A DNA stretch of 64,000 nucleotides from contig NC_133394.1 of the NCBI RefSeq assembly GCF_047511655.1, positions 63,210,501-63,274,500 of the forward strand, given 5' to 3'. Positions within the stretch are counted from its first letter, which is position 1. Each line of letters begins with the position of its first letter. Source of the stretch: Castor canadensis. Lineage: Eukaryota > Chordata > Mammalia > Rodentia > Castoridae. Position numbers and translations under genes: made by a program. The notes under the pieces are model-generated. The model was not told the DNA's origin. It did no database searches and worked only from the letters and a program-made list of their open reading frames with translations. Of the stretch, positions 1 through 14,293 are shown piece after piece.

Positions 1-1876
1 AAAATGACGAGCAATATGTCAAGAAGGCCTGCAGAGAAGAAATGTTAATTTTGCATATTCTCTTTGAATTCACTGAGATTTGGTTTTGTACCTCAAGCTT
101 GCAGTATTTGTTTTCTCTGCTGGGAATAGTTTATTTTCCACTTGCATTGGATGAAATAACATTTTTTCCTGAAGTCCTTCATGATTTATTTCTACACTTG
201 ATTGAAATATTGCATTTAGAACTTTATAATCACAAACTGACATTTTGTTTAAAAGCAAGATGCATCTCAAAACAAATTTTTATTATTTCTTTACCTCCTT
301 TGTGCTTTGTATATGTGAAAATTACTATTTCATATTCATGCTACTCTTGTTATTTGACTTTGAGATGGACAGCAAATAATATGCCTAAAAACAGAATTTC
401 ATACATTCTTAAAATAATAGAACTGGTAAGATCATTTACTTTTTTTGACTTAGAAGTGAAGCATTGGGGAATCTAACCTCTATAATAGTAAAAATCAACA
501 AAGTGGAGCTTCTCTATCAAAGTACTGACAAACTTCCATTCAAGATATTGGTAAAAGTATATAAACACTTTTTCATTCATTAAAATTTTAATCTTCTATG
601 AAGTTTGATCACCATAACACATCAAGTTAATCAAAATGATCAAGGAATTTGCCAGACTACTCATGCATAATATAGATTTTTCAAAGATCACCTAAGAATC
701 ACTTTTGTCTCAGGAAACTAACAAAAGACTCTTCCACTCCACACCCCCAAGTTCTAGGGAAAAACTCAGGACCTTGACGTGCTAAGTAAGGACTCTGCCA
801 CGGAGATTCATCCCTAAGCCAGTGGCTTCTTTGTTGAAACTCAAACTCACTTGTTCTTGCTTGCTCTTTAGGGCTAACTTTCTAGCTGGTAATGTAAAAT
901 AGAACCATAAAATTTACTCTACTAAAAATAGATCACATTGTAAGTTGTTGTAGATGAAGTAAGATCCACTGATACCCATTAATTCATCACTGTGTGTGAA
1001 TGAATGTATGTAAACAACTTAAAAAGGTGCATATACACAAATTAAAAATAGGTGTTACAGTTTCTGCCTACAAAGGGCATACAAGTTCATCTGGAGATGA
1101 AATGTGCAGATATAAAAGGAATACATTGTTACAAACTGTGTGGTCAGGTACAAAACCATATGATTGCTTCGGGTATTAAGAAGTCAAGGTGGCTTGGAGA
1201 GCAAGGGAAGACTTTGTAGAGGTGAGTGTGGTACTAGTTCTAGAAAGATGCCATCTACACATTACCATGTAGGAAATAGGAACTGAGGCAGGAGAGAAGG
1301 GAGATGTTGAGGAAGAGAAAGGGGAAGATGCACTGGCAGTGAGCATTGTTCCATTTCTGCCATGGTCCAGACTCTTTATTCCATGCTTTATAGACTTTAT
1401 TTAAGAATGGAACAACTAAGAGGTAATATGTGTTCATGTAGCAAAACATACTTTCTTTGTTCCCTGTCATAGAGATTTTGTGTGTGTGTGTGAATTTTAA
1501 GTATCCTGCAGATAAACTTTTGTTGTTTTCTAGCAAATACAAACAGGACTGAAGTTTTAAACTCAAAGTTCAAACACTTTGGGATTCAGGATTCTCTGAA
1601 ACTTAACAAAGATTTCTTAAAAAGTACAGATGTTTTCCATCTAATTCTTATTGCATGAACATACATTTATATAAGTATATTTGTAAGGTAATCATGTCTT
1701 ATAATAGCACAATAAAAATGTTCACCATTTCACAGTCAAGGAAATAAGACACAAGGAAGACTTTCTCTAAATTATGCAGTAAAGTAGTTGGAAAGCCTAT
1801 ACTAATACTTACAATGGGTTTATTTGGACAGAAGTATCTGTAATTTGGAATAGAAGCATAAGAATTATTAACTAGA

Positions 1877-2210
1877 GCCAGGCATTGGGGGCTCATGCTT
1901 ATAATCCCAGGTACTTAGGAGGCAGAGCTGGGGAGGATTGTAGTTTGAGGTCAGCTCAGGCAAAAAGTTAGCAGACCCCCCCCCTCATCTCAACAAAAAA
2001 GTCAGCATTGTGGTGTGCACCTGTTATCCTATCTATGTAGGCAACTTAAGTAGGAGGATCATGGTCAGAAGCAGCCTGGGCAAAAACACGATTCCCTATC
2101 TGAAAAGTAACTAAAGCTAAAAAAGACTGGAGGCATGACTCAAGTAGTAGAGTGCTTGTCTAGTGAGCACAAAGTCCTGAGTTCAATGCCCAGTAATGTC
2201 TATATATAAA
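1877..2210 (+). mobile_element. B1/ID composite SINE
   Basis: B1-like (7SL-type) sequence opens with GCCAGGCATTGGGGGCTCATG and AATCCCAGGTACTTAGGAGG. A second B1-like unit follows (GCATTGTGGTGTGCACCTG). It ends with an ID-like tRNA-type unit (GACTCAAGTAGTAGAGTGC ... GAGTTCAATGCCCAG). Confidence 0.85.
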
Positions 2211-3639
2211 TATACATACAATTTAATTTTAGACTTTGAAAAAATTTCTGTTTAAAATTTTATGACCTTTTAGGTTCATGGTTGCTGTGTCATATTGTAT
2301 ACTTTCAGGGGCAAAGAACTCTTGACTGTTAATATTATGCTACATGACTCCTATGAAGTCTACTGAAGGCAAGGTGAGGCAAACAGTTTGGGAGTTTTCT
2401 AACTCCCTGTAGTGCTCGATGATGGAGGAGCACCAAGGGAAGGAAGCACAAAATACACTTGCTGAAACAGTCAGTATATTCTGAAGGGACCATAGTGTCA
2501 TTGGAGAAAAAAAAGACTTTGCTCTTTTTGTTTTAAGGAACAGAGGATACTAAAAAGAAATGAAACGGAAAGGAATCGCATAGGAGCTAAAAAGAGGCCA
2601 GTGATTGGGCAGAATTTTAAAAAGTTTTCTGAAAGATCAGAAAGATCTTAATGCCACAAGAGGAAGGTATCCTTTGAGGTCATAGTGCACATTGTATTTG
2701 AATAAAATTGTATTAGTTTAATTGACCCTGGTGATAGCTGCTAGAATCCTTTTGTTATTTTGTAGCCCAGGAAGGAAGTGCTTTTCTTTTTTAATCTTAG
2801 TATAATCCCACTGCCATTTGGGTCAAGTTTATCTCTATTATCTATCTTGATAATCTAAAAATGCCCTGTGTTGTAGTGGAAAGCTAAGTTTTCAATAACA
2901 AGTGTATCTTGGGAACTCATATGATTGGATTCAATTTTGTTTACCTTGTACATAGCTTCCATTTGGTCACTTAGATAAGCTTCATGTAAACATTATTATT
3001 TGTTTCAGAAGTCTTTGCTCTTAAGTCTGGTGGTAAATTGCTTTTATATTATCTTGCAACAAATGACTCTTCATGACTCTTCGCTTCAGTTCTGAATTTT
3101 AAATTTTAACTCCAACGGTTTTTCTTTTAATTTGTAATTATTGCTGCCATTATTCCTAAGGAAATCTCAAGCATTTCCTTGATAGTACAAAATAATAACT
3201 AAAAAGCTTTCTGAGAATTTGTATGGAAAAGTGATGCATTTTGGCACAGAAATTTTGTCAAAGCTTCTGGAAGGATTTCTACTTATCCAATTTCCAGAAA
3301 GGGAAATAGTAACTTGCAGATGTTTTAATTACAAAAGTCTTAAAAGTCAAACATTCATCTGCATTTCCTTCCTTTTACTTGTAGTAGGAGGAAGGCATTA
3401 ATGTCGTTGTCTATCAGGACTCAGCCGTGTACTGTTGGTTTCTGCATAATCTCATGTATGTGTCTCAATAGAAAGCTATTTTTACTTTCAAGACCCATGT
3501 TTCCTATTCAAAATATTAACATATCAGATGTAGACCATTTCAAGAAATGCTTTTGTTTTATTCCTTTCAGTTAATGCTTACAATAAAAATTACAGACCTG
3601 GTTAGGTTAATCACTCTTATTAATACAGCATTCATGGAG

Positions 3640-3810
3640 GAAAGGTATTTGTTTATTTTCTTTTTATAGTATATATTAATTGAATAAAATAATGTGTTTT
3701 ATTGTGACACTTTCATACATGCATGTAATATACTTTGATGGTATTCACGCCCCATTACCTTCTCTTGGATTAAAGAAATAGAAATATCATGACAGCATTG
3801 GCTACAGTGA
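3640..3810 (-). mobile_element. Old rodent L1 3' end fragment
   Basis: The words GTGACACTTTCATACATGCA and TACTTTGATGGTATTCACGC resemble the reverse complement of old rodent L1 3' ends. The extent is approximate. Confidence 0.5.
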
Positions 3811-4504
3811 CTTGTGTTTCTTGATTGTCCCTAGACTGAATGTCTTATTTTTGACCATTCTAGCACCTTTCCATGTGAGCACATTTGACTTCTGCAGTTA
3901 AATATCTATTTAGGTTGCAGCTCTTGTGATTTTTATCTCAGCTGCTTTTCTGGCTGATTTCTTCATTTCCTTGACATAATAGTTGCTGTATTTAACTATG
4001 TCACTTCTGTCTGCAGCTTCTTTGTGGTCCCTCCTAGACAGAAAATTTCTCACCTTTGAGGTTTCACTTTTCACAGAGAGTGTAATTTTATTTTCTCAAG
4101 CAATAGTTTCACTGAAAGTGACATATTTCTTCCATATTCTTTGTTATTTTTTTTTCAAATTCCTAGGAAGTGAGATTTCTAAAGTGTGTTCATTTGCTAC
4201 ATAGCTATTGTCCCTAAAGTGGAGCAGAAAGTCAGGCTTTTCTTACAGTACCCACCTCTTAATTCATTTTAACTCAGAATACACTTAGGAAATGCTAAGT
4301 GATTTACCAAATGTAGGTAGAGGGCTTCACAATCTAAATGAGCAAGATCAGTTCAGGGTCAAATGACATCTTGGTCTAGCAAACACCCAGCAGTCAGAAG
4401 CCAGAAATAGCCCTTCAGGGTCTTTGAAGCATCTTCACATTCACCATCCTCTTGGAAAATTAATTGCTGGATATTTTGCTTAATTATCAAAGATGTAAAT
4501 ATTT

Positions 4505-4626
4505 GAGCTTGGCATGGTGGTACAGGCCTATAATTCATGCACTTACAAGGCAGGAGGACAGAGTTAGAGACCAGTCTGGGCTACAGAGCAAAGACTCAGT
4601 CTTAAAGCAAATAAATAAATAAATGA
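4505..4626 (+). mobile_element. B1-like SINE
   Basis: It has the GGCATGGTGGTACAGGCCTA head and GAGACCAGTCTGGGCTACAG body of a 7SL-derived monomer, ending in an AAATA-rich tail. Confidence 0.75.
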
Positions 4627-4729
4627 AGTTGTAAATATGTTGCTGTTCTTTAAAGGTGGTCAGATGAATAAAAAAAGGTAAAGTCAAAAAGGTTATTTTG
4701 CTAGCAGCATACTTGTAACTGGAATTTTA

Positions 4730-5330
4730 AGTCACAGACCCAAACTCAAGGGGTTACACATGTCAGGTCTGGACTCTTGTCCCTGTACACCAAATAGAGA
4801 CAAGATTAAGGGCAGGGAAAGGAGTTTTATTACATGGCCCAGGCAGCTGTGGGAAGATGGGAAATAAGCACTTTGGCCTATTTCAGCTATCTTCTGGGTA
4901 CTGACATGAGCCCTAGATTTAAACAAATAAAGAATTGGGGAGACGGGAAGGGCAGTATGCTTAATTATTAAACAATCCTGGTCACAATGTGTTCTAGTGT
5001 ATCATATTTCAGTCCTGTTTTGAGAGGGGTTTTAGAGAAGTTGTTATCTCTCTCATCACTAATCAGGACAAGCAAGTTATGTTGCCTGTGGGTCTCTGCT
5101 GTTTCTTTCCTTGGGGAAGTTTTTTCCATCCCTCCTTATAAACATGTTATCAGTAATCCCTATCCTTCCTTGATTCCAACATGGCTGCAAGAGAGAATGA
5201 ATCAGAGCAAAGGACTCAAGGAATCCAAAATGGAGGCAGGAATGGCACAATTTTCTCATGATTTTAGTTAATCTGTGGGTACAAGTTGGGGTAAGTGCTC
5301 CTCCACGAAAGCAGCTTTTAAGCACCTCAC
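4730..5330 (-). mobile_element. Possible decayed LTR or composite repeat
   Basis: The GC content is raised compared with its surroundings. Phrases such as GGAGTTTTATTACATGGCC (a reversed polyadenylation-like box) and AAAATGGAGGCAGG recall mammalian LTRs. I could not assign a family. The ORFs here lack recognisable domains. Confidence 0.25.
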
Positions 5331-5854
5331 TTTTTTTTTTTTGCTGTTATTTACTATTGGGGACTTATACATAGCAGGTTTGCAAAGTATATATCTTTAA
5401 TCATTCTGTAACAAATAAGTGAATAAATAAATAAAGTCAATGAATGCTATTAATGATGATGACCAAATGATATTTTGATTAAAAAAAAATAAAACTATGA
5501 CAAAAAGTAAAATAGTTTAAAATGACCATTGACTGTGGACTAAGACTTTGTGTTATATTGTGAACTGCTATTTCTGGCATACTGATTATGCATACCAACT
5601 CAAACTGAAAGTCCAGCGTGTGAAGATTCCCACAGGATTAAAGTCAAAGGTTATATGTCAATTCCATTCTTCCTGCTTGCTTCATTATTTCTTGTTTATG
5701 ATTCTTTATAGACTTATTTTTAAACCTACTTCAAATCATTCTGAAAAACAGAATGTAATCTATACGGCTAATTTTGCTTGTCAACTGAGACATTGGTGCT
5801 CAGACATTTGGTTAATCATTATTCTGGGTGGGAATAAAATTTGAATCAATAGAC

Positions 5855-6445
5855 TAGGCAGAGCAGACTCCTCTCCCTGAGATGGATGGGTCTTCCAATC
5901 AATTAAGCCCCTGAATAGAGAATAGAAAGGTCAGAACTTTTTGCAGATAAAAGGGTTTTCTTCTTGCCTGATTGACTCTGACCTGGGACATTAGTGTTCA
6001 TTTGCTTTCTTACTTGTACTGGTACTGGAACTTACACCACCAGACCTCCTGGTTCTCAGGCCTTTGGGTTTGGATTGGCACAATTATCGTTCATCTTCTG
6101 GGTCTCCAGCTTGCTGACTGAATCTGAGACATTTAAGCCTTCATAATTGCAAGAGCAAATTCCTTAAAACAAATCTCTCTATAGTGTATATCTAAATATC
6201 TCTCTCTCTTTCTCTACATAGATATATCTATATCTCTATCTAGATATATAACATATATACATATGTATATATATCTCCTATTATTGATAGGTTTATATAT
6301 CCAGGCACTAGATTACAGACAAATGAACAATATATATATCTTATGATAGATATCTATATAAATATTTACATATAATATTTGCAGATACATATCTTAAAGA
6401 ACTATTGGTTCTGTTTCTCTGGAGAACTTAGACTAATATGTAATC
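5855..6445 (+). repeat. Unassigned old repeat with internal TCTATA microsatellite
   Basis: The phrase GCAAGAGCAAATTCCTTAAA, then TCTCTCTATA and TATATATC arrays, then GGTTCTGTTTCTCTGGAGAA is a pattern I recognise from many mammalian introns, so this is an interspersed repeat. I cannot assign its family. The AT-rich array spans about 6176..6400. Confidence 0.5.
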
Positions 6446-6582
6446 ATCTCTTTTAGGGTCTGTCCTCAGTAGTTTCATCAGAGTTCAGTTGTTCAAGCAC
6501 AAATACAAACTCTTCCCTCTCTCTATTTCCATTAGTACATATTTTATCTTCAGGTTTCCCTCAGTATTAAATAGTCAAATGT

Positions 6583-6669
6583 TGGTCTGAAGATGTAGCT
6601 CAGAGGTAGAACAATTGTCTAACATATGCCAGGCTCTGGATTTGATCCCTAGCACCACAAGGAAAATAA
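6583..6669 (+). mobile_element. ID element with target duplication
   Basis: The tRNA-like ID has box A GTAGCTCAGAGGTAGAAC and box B-like GATTTGATCCCTAGCACC. It is bracketed by 10-bp repeats AGTCAAATGT at 6573..6582 and 6670..6679. Confidence 0.85.
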
Positions 6670-6829
6670 AGTCAAATGTCAAGAGATAACATCCGCATGG
6701 GTAGTCTTAATTCCTCATTTATGCTCCAATATACCTTTGATTATCATATAATATTGATGTTAACATTAAGAGTATACACAGGTAAATATATTTTCAGCTG
6801 TTTTCCTTTTTCTAAATTTCTTTCTTCTC

Positions 6830-7057
6830 CTGCTCTTCTTCCTCCTTCGTCTTCCTTTGTCAGGTACTAGGGATTGAACTCGGGGCCTCATGCTTGTTAG
6901 GCAAGTGCTCTACCACTTGAGTCTCTCCCCCCTAGTTCTTCTGCTTTCAGTTTATTTTTCAGATAGTCTCTATACTTTTGCCTGGGCTCATCTAGGACCA
7001 CTGTTTCCCTATATCCACCTTGTGAGTAGCTGGGATTAGGGGTAACCCTACCTGGCT
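6830..7057 (-). mobile_element. B1/ID composite SINE
   Basis: The plus strand shows the reversed ID-like half (ACTAGGGATTGAACTCGGGG, GCAAGTGCTCTACCACTTGA) followed by the reversed B1-like half (GAGTAGCTGGGATTAGG). Confidence 0.8.
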
Positions 7058-7834
7058 TTCCTTTTCCAAGTTTCTTATTGAGATGGCTATGCAAACATCT
7101 TTAGAAGACATGAACTAGTAATATACAATTAATCCTTATTATCTGTGGATTTTATAATGTGAATTCACTTACTTGCTAAAATTTACTTGTGTCTCCTAAG
7201 ATTGATATTTGAGATGCTTTCTTGATCATTTGCAGACATGTGTAGATATGTGGGAGATGGCAAAAAAAAATTGAGTCAGCCAAAGCACATACAGCTGAGG
7301 TAGAACACATAGATAACTGTGCTTTCTTTTTTTCTATTCTCTTAGTGTAAACAAGTGTTTTTATTGGCAGTCTATTTAGTAGCATTTTTTTTTTTTGCAT
7401 TTTCTCTTTGCTAGTTAAAATGGCTTCTAACCATAATTCTGAAGTGCTCTCTAGTGTTTCAAAGTACAAGACAGGGAGTTACCTGTGCCAGGTAAGTTTC
7501 ATTCAGACATTAATTGCAATTTGTTGACTATAAATCCATGTTAATAAACAGGACAAGTTAATAAACAAGATATATTAAATAAGGTGTCTTCTACAGACAT
7601 ATGCATAAAGTCAGGGTATGTATTGATTATTTGATAAATGTTGTCACTGTAGGCTCAGAGGAACCTCACCGTATATTTCTTGTAGAAGTAATTGTTCATT
7701 ATTTGATAATTCATTGTCTGTGGTGACTTTATACAACAAAACTACTGTAAACAACAAGAGTCAACTAGAAGTGGTGGAAAGAAAGAAGAGAAAGTTCATT
7801 CGTTTTTCTCTAGGCTCTCATTGCATCAATAAAG

Positions 7835-7897
7835 GTATGTTACCTTGATTCAACTTCTAAGCTTCAGTTTTTCCATCTGTTAAATAAGAATGGTAAT
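7835..7897 (-). mobile_element. MIR core fragment
   Basis: GATTCAACTTCTAAGCTTCA and TTTTTCCATCTGTTAAATAA are the reversed MIR core; little else survives. Confidence 0.5.
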
Positions 7898-10800
7898 TCC
7901 AGATGCACTGTCTGAAAAGCTTTATTTTAAATATTACACATATAAAATTGTTTTGTAAATGGAAATGCTGTAACAGGAGCACTAAGCATAAATTATTTCT
8001 GGGGCAGAAAATATGTAAGGGATTTTACAATTATTGTTTACCAATATTTAATAAGAGAATTCAAATGTTACTTTATTTAATGAGAAGACAAATCACATCG
8101 TTCAGTTGTTAAAACACTTTACATCGGAAATTCAAATTTCATTTTAACTAAGAGTATTGTCTCTTCACTATGCTTCCAGCTTGTCAAAAGATATTATATG
8201 ATATAGGAACAAATCTGAACATTAAAGACTACTGTGGGCTTGCATGCATTTGTGTCTTTTGTTTTCTCTGCCCAACTCTGCTTAATTTACAGCACATAAA
8301 TCTTTCCTTCTCTCAGTGCTGCAAAGTCAATTTAGCTGAGGGAGAATGAAGCTGAATTCTGTTCTGCCTCATGCAACACCAAGAAAATTGCTAGGCCAGT
8401 TAACTTTTGATTGCAGAATATTTATTTTTGGCGACAGATGTTGCTGATGTAAGAACTTAGGTGACCACAGCCTCAATTAGGCCTTGGTTGAGGTTGAAAA
8501 AAAAAAACTGAATGGAAAGTCTTAATGGAAGTAAATACACAGTATCAAGATGACAGTTCCAGCATTACATTTCTGATGATATTTGTGGGTTGACAGGGGT
8601 GTGACTACGTTTACATGGGGGCAATGACTTTTGGAAGAAAGGTGGATACAGACTTTGATGGTTACAGTCAGGTATGGAAACTAGGGAAGTTAAATTTGCT
8701 ACATTCCAAGTACTTGTTTGGATCAAAATAGGGTCAACACTGTGAATAGAAATCACGTGGTTTCTGAGAAGGGCTGCTATACATATCCCTGTGTTATATC
8801 TCAAAAAAGTTACATCATATAACAGTTTTCTTTACCTTTCTTTCTTAGTCATTCACAGATGGCTGTATCTTTGCATGTTAACAGATTTTTAGTAAATGTT
8901 GGATGAAAATTTGCATAAGACAAAATTCCCCCACCTCCTTACTAAATGTACACATAACTTCACATCCAAGGAAAGGGATAATTGGAGCTCCTGTCTTCTT
9001 GACAATACCATGTATATGTCCAAGCAGAGAGGCTTTTATGTCCCTAAATTAATTACTGATGGGGCTATGTCAGGGTGGTGTCAGAGGGACACCACTGAGG
9101 GAAGTGACGCAATAATAATTGTTTCTCTACAAAAGCCCCTCCTTCCCTCTTTAAAAACAGCAAAAGGTTACTGTACGAATTGGCCGTCCATGCTTTCCTG
9201 TAGTTGTTGAACATATGAAAAGATCACTAGATATTGTATTTCTTATTCATTACAAAGGTAACTGAAGGGATGACTCCTATGTATGAAATTATTGGAAGAA
9301 AAAAAGTCAGTTATTAAGTTAGCCTGATTGTTTTGTCTAGTCCAATAGTGTATTTTTATATACTAATGGGAAGATTTAATTTTAACTTGTTTATGTTTGT
9401 TCATGTTTGGCTATCAAGTAAAAATTCAAGCCTTATTTTTTGAGATACGTTGGAAGAAAGCATGCTTGGAAATATCAACTATACTGTATTTTAATTAAAA
9501 AATGTATTTTAGTAGTCGTTTATACTTGTCCATTTATGACTATATGACAGGTAGCTTTGCCAACATCTTTAGTTGTTTTTTCTTGGTAGAGGACATCCAC
9601 CCACTTTTTCCTGGAAATCCAAGTAAATGATTAATGAATTGTGAGTATAAACCACAATGAGTTGTTCCTCTGTCAAAGATAACTTTCTGCTGTGTATTGT
9701 GTTTTTAAACAGATACTTTCTCTCTGCGCAGCTGGGGACAATCCTATTGTGAATTTTGCAAGTAAAATTTTAAACATAGGGAGGGAAAACACACAGACAC
9801 ACGCATCACACTTAGAGAGGAAAGACCGGAGTGCAGATAATAGTCATAATGATGAAACCTGAGTTTCATATTTAAACAGGTAGGGAGATGATGGTTGTCA
9901 GACTTGAGGTCATTGCGGACAGGCAAAATCACCAGTTTGAAGTAATACTTCTCATCTAACGAATGGCTAAATCCCATGTTTGACAACTCCACATTTCATT
10001 TCCTTTAGAGTGTGGAAGGAGGGAAATAATGTGTAATTTAGTAATGTGAAAAACTGACACAGACCTGTCAGACAGTTCAGCTCAGCCTCATTTCCATAGG
10101 AAGCACAATACTGAGTTGGTTCTAAGTGGCTGCCAAGGCTGACATGGTATTGTCAGAGACTGGTGGCCTCGACTCTTCTTATGCACATAGGATGGAACTC
10201 CTAAAGGAACAAATATTTTATACACATTTCTTGTGTCCTTTTGTGAGGTGATATAAATTCAAAGCTAAGAGTCATTTTCTGAGGCCTGATGAAGACCTAG
10301 GGTTTGAATTTAGAAATAATCCCTTTTTATATATCTTTGATTCCTTGATAATTTTTGTAATGTCACTGTGCACTGAAGAAACCAAATCTGTTCCTGAAAG
10401 TTGCCACTAGTTTAATGCCCACTGTTTAATTAGACTAAGCTAATATGGTAATATGGAAGAATACGTTGGAGATAGAGCTTTGGGAAAGTTTATTTCTTAT
10501 ATATTTAAATGGACAGACAAGCTAATGACAAATACTGTCTTACATTAACATGTACAATTCAGTTTGATATTTTCAATTGCAAAACTCTTGTCACTGTCCA
10601 GGCTATACCAGCTTTGTTAACTTTGTGTGCCTCTGTGTGTGTGTGCAGCCTGTTAGCCTATTTAGACATTTTAGCCTGCCCACTCACTTGTTAAAGCTAC
10701 TAATTTATCAATACACAGTGGATACAATCTACATACCAAATGAATTAGAGTCAAGGAAGCATGGAAGGAAGCTGATTACAGATATCAAGTAACTTATTAG

Positions 10801-11864
10801 CAATATTTTACATAGCTTTATTCTTTAATGAATTGTGTAGGTACATTTTTTACTATATAGACAGTTAAAAAAATTAAGCAAAAGTGAATGGCTGTTAAAC
10901 ATTTGGTGTCAGCAGCAAAAGCATGGTGGGGGTGGGTACTACAGAAGGTACGTCAGGTGCGTGCCAGGCAGTTTAGGTGCAAACCTGTGTATCATCTGGT
11001 TTCTACCAAATGAACAGAAATGTCAAACATTTTGCATTTTTCCTGGATTTCTGTACCATCTTTTCTGTCTTGCTCTGAGGGAGTGATTTAAGTTTGAGTG
11101 CTTGCTTTAGTTAAGAGAAAGTTCAGGAAAATTGGAAATAAATCTTTGAAGATTAGTTTACAGATGTGGAAGGCATGAGTTTTACCTATGAACCCTTGTT
11201 GAGGAAATATAGTCAGAAACAAAATCTCCTCCTAACCTAGAAAATCTTTCCACAAAGGCAGAAGAGAAAGAAACAATGTTATAATTAAATAAACATTAAA
11301 CCAGAATGTGGTGAGCATCACAGGTAAACCACTACACTAACAGACTGAAAAAAAAACTCACTCTTTTATACAGCTAAGCAGGCACAAGCTATCAATACGT
11401 TTTTAAGATAAGTGAAAACTAGTCCTGAAATAAAAACTCTAGACAGCACTACTTATCACACAAAATTCATTCTCAATTCACAGGGCAATGGGTTGATCAT
11501 CTGTGTTAATGAATCGATTTTATCTAAAGGAAATGTAAAGTTCTCATGTCCTTCTAGTCAAGGGGGAGCTTTGGAAGTAGAGCAAGGTACCCACCAGTTA
11601 GATCCTTCTCACAGAGTCTTGGAGATAGGGGTGCTGTCTTCTTCCATGACTACATTTCAAAGAGATGGTTTCCATATCCCTGAGAAAGACATTCCTGGGT
11701 CTTAAAGCTGTCAAGGAGCTTATTTAACTTTTGAAAGGACTTATGTACATTTCAAAGAATTTAACAAATTTTCAAAAGTAAATATTCTAAGGCATATATT
11801 AAAATCCAAGTTTCACCAGTGAGTAGGCCAGTCTATTTGAGGAAGCTATTAATCTTGGAATTCT

Positions 11865-12005
11865 AGATTTGTCACCTACAAAACGGGGTTCTCACTGCTG
11901 TACCAGAGGACTATGGTGATGATGAATTGAGATGATTTATACATATGCTATGGATAGAGTCTGGTGCAAAGTGAGCAGTTACTATGGTAGTTATTATTAT
12001 AGGGC
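11865..12005 (-). mobile_element. MIR fragment
   Basis: Reversed 3' half: TGAATTGAGATGATTTATAC, GAGTCTGGTGCAAAGTGAGC and a TAGTTATTATTAT end. Confidence 0.6.
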
Positions 12006-12249
12006 TAATCTCTCTTCCCCTGGTTTTGAAACCTTGCATCACCTTCAAAATGAAGCTCTGTCATTTTTCCCTTCCTTTATTAATAACAACCTAATTGCTT
12101 AATCCAGAAGAATCTTTCCTTCAGTCTTCAAATACATTTATATCTCCTCTGTCACAAAACAAATCTGGTGCAAATTACTTAAATGCTTAAGTAAAAATAA
12201 TGTACAGTGCTACTCACTCTGACCTCTCTTTAACAATCAACCTTATAGA

Positions 12250-13250
12250 AGTATAACACGCATAATAAAATGTACTCATTTTAAGCTCAGCTTAGTCCCT
12301 GTGACAAACATGTTTGTGTAACCATCACCACAATTAGGATATACATTATCATAAAAAATTCCCTCATGCACATCTATAGTTCAGTTCCCATCTCAAACCT
12401 CTCAGAGTCATCTCCTCAGTTCTGCTTTCTGGCTCTTTATATTTGTCTGGGTTTTCAGACAAATGGAATCTCACAACTATGTACTATTTTGTGTCTGTCA
12501 TATTTTTTAGTACCATAATTTTGAGATTCATCCATGCTGCTGCTGTGTGTTAGGAGTCTGCTCCTTTACTTTACTGTGTACTGTTCCATTATGTTATTAT
12601 CAGTTTGTTTTTTGATTTAATTGTTATATATTTGGGTTAGCTACAATTTGAGGTATTTTTAGTAAAGTTACTATGAATATTCTTCTCCTCTTCCTCCTTC
12701 TTCTTCTGGCAGTACTGGTGTTTGAACTTAGGGTCTTGCGCCTGCCAGGCAGGTGATTTACCACTTGAGCCACACTTCCAGCCCTTACTGCTTTAGGCAT
12801 TTTTGAATAGGGAGCATTTATGTCTGGGCCAACCTGGACTGCAATCCTCCTATTTATGCTTCCCACATAGCTGGGAGGACAAGTGAGTGTCACCACACCC
12901 AGATTTTATTTGAGATGGGGTCTTGCAAACTTTTTTCCTGGACTGGCCTCCTGATCTCTGACTTCTAAATAGCTAAGATTTATAGGCATGTAATCTAGCT
13001 ATCAGTATTCTTATATAGTTGCTTGTGTGGATGTATGCTTCCATTTCTCTTGGGTCTATTTTGTCATAGATTTACTGGATCATAAGTGTTAATGTTACTG
13101 TAACATTTTATTCCCCAATAATGTATGAGAATTCTGGTTTCCTTACCAACACTTGGTATTTTCAAACTTTTTTATTTTAGGTATTCTAGTGAATGTGTAG
13201 TGAAATCACATTGAGGTTTTTGTTTGCTTTTCTCTTTCAGGGTTTCTAAC
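12250..13250 (-). mobile_element. Old L1 3' end, split by a SINE
   Basis: 12290..12620 contains the GTAACCATCACCAC and GAGATTCATCCATGCTGCTG words of ancient L1 3' regions in reverse orientation. After the SINE at 12681..13003 the same element continues (TGGATCATAAGTGTTAATG, CCAACACTTGGTATTTTC). Confidence 0.6.
12681..13003 (-). mobile_element. B1/ID composite SINE inside an old L1
   Basis: It holds a reversed ID-like half (GTTTGAACTTAGGGTCTTGC, CAGGTGATTTACCACTTGAG) followed by two reversed B1-like units. It splits an old L1 whose two halves resume on each side. Confidence 0.82.
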
Positions 13251-14281
13251 TCTTGGAAATTGCTGCTTTTATTTTTGATGCAGTAACAAAACAAGATCTC
13301 TTGCCTGATTGAGAAGGGATATTTTGTTGTCTGTGTGGGGTGAGAGAGGCAATCAGGACAACTTAACTTATGTAGATTTTAAATTAAGGTTATCACCCCC
13401 ACACACTCACCCTGCTCCTCAGGGTCCTGAGACTTTCAAAGGGATTGTTGCAGCCTCCAGGGCTTCCTCCCTGTGGTATCTTCCTCCACAGGTACTTAGG
13501 TCTTAGCTTTCTCTGTGTCATGTTTCACTCTTCCTCCATCTACTTCCTGTTATTGAAAATTTGTTGACCCTCTAACCTGTGGCTATTTCTCTTCATTTCT
13601 ATTTGTCTTTGTGATTTCCTTTATCTAAAAAATTTCTTTCATTCAATTAGAGGGAGCAAAAAATAGCACAGATGTTGTTTTCCATTGGTCTTTAGTCAAG
13701 TCTTCCTTTTCCTTTCACCTTACTTTTTCTTCACAATTCCACGCTGAAGTTATTAATGACACAGATTACATTGTCTTTAAACTTAATTCTGTTGGTTTAA
13801 GTTCCAACCATAGCATCCTTCCGTCTCTCATACCCCCTCTGTCCTTGATTTTCATATCCTAGCTTTGCTTCCCTCAAGCTGCTTTTATTCCATCTTGTCT
13901 GACTGGCTGGTTTCCATTTCGCTGAATTCAATGATGTGAACAGGAATGGGGAGATGCCAGCATATCTTGATTTCCAGTGGTCATGTGACACAAATTCTTT
14001 CAGTGAAACTCCATGAGGATTTGGTATTGTTAGTAGCATCCTAACTCTGGAAGGATAGAGAATTAATTATTTCTCTATATGCATCAGGGCCTGGGTTCTG
14101 CCAAATTAGATGTAGAGGGAGCATCAAGATAGTTCTCTTTATATGTCCTCTGGTTTCTTTGAGTCCAAGAAGCTGTCTCCTATATGTAACTTGCTGACAG
14201 GAAGAAAATTGACCATTTCTAGCAATATATAAACCTGGAGATTTTTTAAAAAGACAAGTCCTTTTTATTTCCTTTCAGGAC

Positions 14282-14293
14282 AGCAAAATTCTT
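14282..14293. repeat. L1 target-site duplication, left copy
   Basis: AGCAAAATTCTT here and at 17830..17841 is identical and brackets the inverted L1. On the minus strand the right copy is preceded by GTTT, giving a TTT/AAGA cut resembling the L1 endonuclease preference TT/AAAA. Confidence 0.85.

Noticed and set aside
8896-9210. 104-codon open frame
   Set aside because: No domain, no splice or promoter context, and composition like the surrounding intron. Probably chance.
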